From Bathynomus jamesi (Eukaryota; Arthropoda; Malacostraca; Isopoda; Cirolanidae): a DNA stretch of 64,000 nt. Made by a program: the position numbers and the translations under genes. The stretch lies in contig JAJOZX010012028.1 of NCBI GenBank assembly GCA_023014485.1, positions 1 to 64,000 on the forward strand, read 5' to 3'. The notes under the pieces were generated by a model. It was not told where the DNA came from. It ran no database searches and was given only the letters and a program-made list of their open reading frames with translations. Numbering within the stretch: the stretch's first letter is position 1; every line of letters begins with the position of its first letter. Below, one piece after another: positions 60,724 through 64,000 of this stretch.

Positions 60724-60752
60724 TTTATTTTATTTATTTATTTATTTATTTT
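60724..60752 (+). repeat. (ATTT)n microsatellite
   Basis: About seven ATTT units with one extra T-rich start. Confidence 0.9.
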
Positions 60753-60836
60753 GTGTCCTCTTAAGGCAACTTCAAAAAAGTATAAATGAAATTTGAACTA
60801 TGAAGTTTTGCTAATTTCTTTTTACAGGTAACTGCC

Positions 60837-61149
60837 CAGTGCCGTACCTTGTGGGGAGGGGGGGGCGACTGCCACCCGTGATCGGAAAAATATCTGGCCC
60901 AGTCGGAAATCTAGAACCGGTTGTAAAAATTTTTGGCAATAAAGGAGAGACAGAGATACATTTCCCTGTGGTCAATTTTAAATTCAGCTTCTCATAATAA
61001 TATATTATATTATAGCATGGCTAAGCCTGCGCGTAGTGGCTTGAAAAACACATATTAGTCACGGAAAAGGTGCCAAATTTGTCCAGTCGGGAATTTATAG
61101 CACATTTGCCGCCCCCCTTCCCCTGAAAAAAGATCACACTACACCACTG
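60837..61149. mobile_element. 313-bp hAT-type MITE
   Basis: The ends are CAGTGCCGTACCTTG and, as complement, CAGTGGTGTAGTGTG. A perfect 8-bp duplication TAACTGCC flanks it (60829-60836 and 61150-61157). The subterminal regions are G-rich and C-rich complements (GGGGAGGGGGGGGCG and GCCCCCCTTCCCC). There is no coding capacity. It is unrelated to the array hAT. Confidence 0.85.
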
Positions 61150-61449
61150 TAACTGCCCTGTTCATACTGCCAGGATCATCAGACGGTGGTTTCAAGAACA
61201 ACGAGATGTCGAGCTGCTGTACTGGCCCACCAAGGGATGTGACCTAAACCCCATTGAAAATGTGTGAACAAATGTTGTTAACGCTTGGGAGCCTAGGCAG
61301 GAGCGGACATCTTGGCACCTGCTGAAACACACCATAACAGAGTGGAAACTTTTCCACACGACTCATAAGTCATCTATAATCACGTGGCATCTGTTCCAAA
61401 TAGGTTACGAGAAGTCATTAATAATAATGGAGGATGGACCAAGTATTGA
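61150..61449 (+). pseudogene. Tc1/mariner transposase 3' relic
   Basis: The frame gives NCPVHTARIIRRWF, then LLYWPTKGCDLNPIENV followed by TGA where the family has Trp. After a frameshift it gives VPNRLREVINNNGGWTKY with a TGA at 61447-61449. These are the second Asp neighbourhood (here G-N in place of D-N), the LNPIE motif with the third acidic residue, and the usual C-terminus of Tc1-like transposases. Left of the MITE, TTTCTTTTTACAG ends at 60826, exactly where this coding begins, so the copy may have had an intron. It is inactive. Confidence 0.8.
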
Positions 61450-61453
61450 GTAA

Positions 61454-61940
61454 TTGTGTATAATAATGTTATGGTTGTGATGTAGTAAATATAAATTTAT
61501 TTACTTGAACAATTGTCAGTTCCTTATAATTTGAACATTATGTTTGTATGTTCTTAAGAAAAACCCTACATTTACTTGATTCATGTTTATTTTTGTAATA
61601 AAAAGTTGAACTATGTTATCATTATCTCTCTATAGATAGACCTTTTTCTGGATAATCGTTTGTTGATGATGCATGGACTTTAAACAGAAATGTTATTGCC
61701 TGGAAGAAAAGTCGATATTACAACTTATCTTACACTTTAACTATAACATGGCCACATCAAAATCCTATGATTAAAAGTTTTTAAAGTATGTCACGTTTGT
61801 GAAATAACCTAACTACTCTATTCCCTAAATTTAGGACTTTAGGAATAATGCATGAATAAAATATATAGTCGTGCTAGCAATACCTAACAATATATTTATT
61901 CAGTCATTGGTTTTCAAAACTAAAACTATTACTATGACAA
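61454..61940. other. No gene recognised
   Basis: AT-rich sequence without convincing open frames, repeats or RNA genes. Confidence 0.6.
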
Positions 61941-61945
61941 AACCT

Positions 61946-62002
61946 GAGAGGGGGAGGAGAAGGAGAGGAAGGGAGTGAGAGTTGGGGAGAAAGAGAGACT
62001 GC
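61946..62002 (+). repeat. Purine-rich tract
   Basis: GAGAGGGGGAGGAGAAGGAG and similar G/A runs cover about 55 bp with few pyrimidines. Confidence 0.75.
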
Positions 62003-62087
62003 GTTACTGTCATATCTCGGAGAGGGCTACACAGGGGTGGAGCGCGACTATTGCGGGGGACTGTAGGTAAGACAGTGCAGGTAAAAC

Positions 62088-62097
62088 ATAATATTAT

Positions 62098-62132
<35 letters not shown>
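62088..62132 (+). repeat. (TA)n microsatellite
   Basis: About 30 bp of pure TA follow an imperfect AATATTATTATATA lead-in. Confidence 0.92.
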
Positions 62133-62136
<4 letters not shown>

Positions 62137-62251
62137 CTTTCTGACAACAAAGTATATCAACACTGCCCTTCACTTGAATTCTACTAAATTTCTTTGAACA
62201 TTTTTCCCAGGAAATAACTTTCCGAAGATCACTTTCATTGAGACTACCCTG

Positions 62252-62316
62252 TGGGTTAGGTTATAGGTTAGGTTACGCCATGCGAGGTTAGGTTATGGTA
62301 AGTTAAATTAGGTTAA
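62252..62316 (+). repeat. Degenerate GGTTA-rich repeat
   Basis: GTTAGGTTATAGGTTAGGTT and further GGTTAGGTTA words occur irregularly over 65 bp. They resemble the arthropod TTAGG telomere word but are not a regular array. Confidence 0.6.
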
Positions 62317-62473
62317 GAGAATATGATGAAACTGACCCGTTAATAATCAAAGGTCAGCAGCTCTTAAGCTACAAATACAACTTTCTTAAAAAGACACAGT
62401 GAACAGAGAAAAATGATTCAATAAGATACCTGGACATTAATATCAAGACCTTTGAAAACGTGATCTACCTCAT

Positions 62474-62556
62474 GGCCAGTGTCGTAACACCGCTTCTCTT
62501 CAATCGGCGAAGTTAAGCGACACTGGGTCTGTGTAGTAGTTGCATGGGAGATCGTT
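62474..62556 (+). ncRNA. 5S-rRNA-like segment (SINE head or pseudogene)
   Basis: The stretch aligns with the 5S rRNA internal region: ACACCGCTTCTCTTCAATCG, then GCGAAGTTAAGCGACACTGG (box A neighbourhood), then TAGTAGTTGCATGGGAGATC (the box C position usually reading TTGGATGGGTGACC). The 3' third of 5S rRNA is not recognisable after about 62556, so it is not a full rRNA gene. A 5S-derived SINE or a truncated pseudogene fits best. There is no T-run directly after it. Confidence 0.65.
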
Positions 62557-62859
62557 CTCTACATCCAGATTATGTAACGACCAGATTAAGTAGCGATTAT
62601 GAACAAACCGCTTTACCAACGTGGTAAAGCTGTTGATTCCTTCCGTCATATGACCTCAGATGTTACTTTACATTAACTTGAAAACGTGAGAACGAGACGC
62701 TGAAGAGGAGCACCAAAAGACTATGTAAAATCTGATATGATATAAAATGACAAAAAATTAGATTTGATTAAAAGCTATTTAGCACATTAACATAAAGTAA
62801 TAAATTAGTTAAAAATATCTAGGAAAACTGAAGGAGCTATAAAAAACTAAAAGGGGCAC
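62557..62859. other. No gene recognised; possible SINE body
   Basis: If the 5S-like segment heads a SINE, its body would lie here. I see no tRNA, poly(A) or open frame. One 10-bp inverted repeat (GCTTTACCA / TGGTAAAGC) is near 62610-62630. Confidence 0.4.
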
Positions 62860-62864
62860 CAATT

Positions 62865-63060
62865 CAGGAGGGGATCCACACCGATCTAACTGATGCACAT
62901 GCATCGGTCAGAAAAATATGTGCTCCGTTTGCATCGGTCAACTAATTGACCTGTCGGTAACCTTACCTCAGTCTCTCAGAGACATTGTGGTGCAAAAAGT
63001 TGAAAAACGTTCGCGAAAATCATGCATGTGCGTCGATCAGATCGGTCTGGATCCGCCCTG
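62865..63060. mobile_element. 196-bp MITE
   Basis: The termini CAGGAGGGGATCCACACCG and, as complement, CAGGGCGGATCCAGACCG continue as imperfect inverted repeats for about 40 bp to GCACATGCAT. Direct repeats CAATT (62860-62864, 63061-63065) flank it. GCATCGGTCA occurs twice inside. The superfamily is unknown. Confidence 0.7.
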
Positions 63061-63142
63061 CAATTAACAGTTCTTTCTAAAGTAATAAATATATTTGCTT
63101 ATGATTTTGGCGAACGTTTTTTCAACATTTTGCACCACAATA
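62983..63142. repeat. Inverted repeat overlapping the MITE
   Basis: The arm 62983-63023 (TGGTGCAAAAAGTTGAAAAA within it) is complementary to 63101-63142 with few mismatches, spaced by about 77 bp. One arm is inside the MITE and the other outside its right end. Confidence 0.7.
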
Positions 63143-63585
63143 TATTCATTAGTTTTTGCCGCAGAACAAAACAGTTAGCGAATAAAAAACACGATTTTAA
63201 GGAATTTCAAATATACTAAAATTCCATTCAGGAATATATTTTAAAGTTCTTTGAGTAGTATGTGTGCATCTAAAAACTGAAATGAACTTGAAGTGTATCA
63301 CGAACCAAATAAAAATTTTGTTCCATTTATTCTAATAATTAAAATAATTTTTATGTATTCGTTTATGCTTAAAAATATAAACCAATTAATAGAAAACGAA
63401 TTCGCCAATGTTCTCCAGCAAGTTATTCTTCCACTTGAAGAACCAATCCCTCTCCTCTTAACATCGCTATTTGGGCCAAGTCCAAAGAGGCTCTGAAATA
63501 GAGATTGAAATCTACAGATAAAATATTTTTGCATATCTTGAGGACCTACATAAATTATTAGTGAGCAAATGAAATTAAGTAGCTA
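63143..63585 (-). other. Probable 3' untranslated region of the maltase-like gene
   Basis: From the stop at 63586 leftwards there is no conserved coding frame on the minus strand. A minus-strand AATAAA lies at 63326-63331, about 255 nt past the stop, and could be its poly(A) signal. The + strand frame ending at 63496 and the minus frame over the same DNA show no family I know. Confidence 0.45.
63326..63331 (-). terminator. Candidate poly(A) signal AATAAA
   Basis: This is the first AATAAA on the minus strand after the maltase-like stop codon. The spacing is plausible for a short 3' UTR. Confidence 0.4.
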
Positions 63586-63757
63586 TTATATGCGAATATC
63601 TAACCCAATCTCTGTTTCTGATCTGGAATCAGTGCTGGAACGAATAACAACAGTTCCAGTGTCTGGAAGTTTGATGTTTCCATTTGTAAGATCAACTATT
63701 GCGTCTTCTTCAGATGTATTGATGACAACGATATATTTCGATTCGTTTTGGTAATAT
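63586..63757 (-). CDS. Maltase-like alpha-glucosidase (GH13), last exon
   Basis: After a strong acceptor (TCTTTTTTCTTCACTAG, exon from 63757) the frame gives YYQNESKYIVVINTSEED, a VDL motif and LPDTGTVVIRSS, ending GLDIRI and TAA at 63586-63588. This is the C-terminal beta-sandwich pattern of insect GH13 maltases, which hydrolyse terminal alpha-1,4-linked glucose and are usually secreted or membrane-anchored in gut. The exon is 172 nt, with one base completing the split codon, then 56 sense codons and the stop. A GH13-like heavy-chain transporter subunit is an alternative. The catalytic domain lies outside the window, so activity cannot be judged. Confidence 0.75.
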
Positions 63758-63892
63758 CTAGTGAAGAAAAAAGATTTATCTTGAATATTCCACAACAAAA
63801 TTTCTACTGTTGGGATTAAGGAAGTCAAAACATATATATAATCAATTAATAGAAAAATAAATATTTTAAGTTAACTATTTGTTAGTATTTAC
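63758..63892 (-). other. Phase-2 intron of the maltase-like gene
   Basis: 135 bp with donor AAG|GTAAAT and acceptor CACTAG|A. Using it joins VAFIR to YYQN in frame. The nearer acceptor-like CCCAACAG would put a stop in frame. Confidence 0.75.
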
Positions 63893-64000
63893 CTTATGAA
63901 AGCTACTATTTCCTCCGTTGCCAATTGGAAATTAAACCTTCCGTATTTAAATGTGTTTTCTCTCCTCAATTGAGCAATTTCTTTATAAACTTTAATATGA
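63893..64000 (-). CDS. Maltase-like alpha-glucosidase (GH13), penultimate exon, partial
   Basis: The minus strand reads HIKVYKEIAQLRRENTFKYG, then RFNFQLATEEIVAFI and a split Arg codon at the donor. This matches the GH13 maltase stretch that precedes the C-terminal domain (S-H-x-K-V-Y-K-x-L, then LR and F.YG). The exon continues past the window edge. The stop side lies towards the array, about 3.9 kb from its end. Confidence 0.75.

Noticed and set aside
62252..62316. Telomere-type TTAGG array
   Set aside because: The words are irregular and short and lie between ordinary sequence. The same motif in the palindrome arms is only two units long.
63293..63496. A + strand frame ending LLLTSLFGPSPKRL
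   Set aside because: It overlaps the probable maltase 3' UTR, has no recognisable domain and shows no initiation or splice context.

Overview
The window is eukaryotic, AT-rich genomic DNA from an arthropod, most likely an insect. The evidence is a spliced GH13 maltase-type gene end with GT-AG introns at the right edge, arthropod-style Pao, Ty3, hAT, jockey-type and Tc1 elements, and TTAGG-like motifs. I cannot name the species. There is no prokaryotic signal, and almost every open frame is transposon debris or an open-frame artefact of minisatellite DNA.

Positions 1-59700 are one head-to-tail macrosatellite that runs off the left edge. I call the units U1 (175-7312), U2 (7313-12822), U3 (12823-18736), U4 (18737-24448), U5 (24449-30152), U6 (30153-37308), U7 (37309-44494), U8 (44495-56631) and U9 (56632-59700, truncated). 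Unit order on + is: flank with a (GT)n tract; 34-bp repeats; AGGCCTA-rich spacer; in some units a 205-bp near-perfect palindrome (MITE); a CpG-bearing block with TATATAAA; a dead Pao/BEL polymerase on the minus strand (RT and RNase H, integrase core missing, DUF5641-like tail); in some units a 1.37-kb hAT element with an 8-bp target duplication; then a GGCC-rich minisatellite (39-bp A monomers followed by 43-45-bp B monomers).

The unit is about 5.5-5.9 kb without the hAT and about 7.15 kb with it. All units share the same inactivating changes in pol, so they multiplied as DNA, not by retrotransposition. MITE presence and hAT presence occur in all four combinations, and U9 switches subtype internally. 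The array has therefore been reshuffled by unequal crossing-over or gene conversion.

U8 is enlarged by a Ty3/mdg4 retrotransposon (50322-55379) inside its hAT copy. It has two 467-bp LTRs that look identical and a broken pol. U9 carries a 5'-truncated LINE (57190-58187). The array stops at about 59700 against the 3' end of a jockey-type LINE.

The right 4.3 kb is non-array DNA: LINE debris, a Tc1-like transposase relic split by a 313-bp hAT-type MITE, a 5S-rRNA-like segment, a 196-bp MITE, and finally the last two exons of a maltase-like alpha-glucosidase on the minus strand (63586-64000 and beyond). That maltase is the only ordinary host gene seen.
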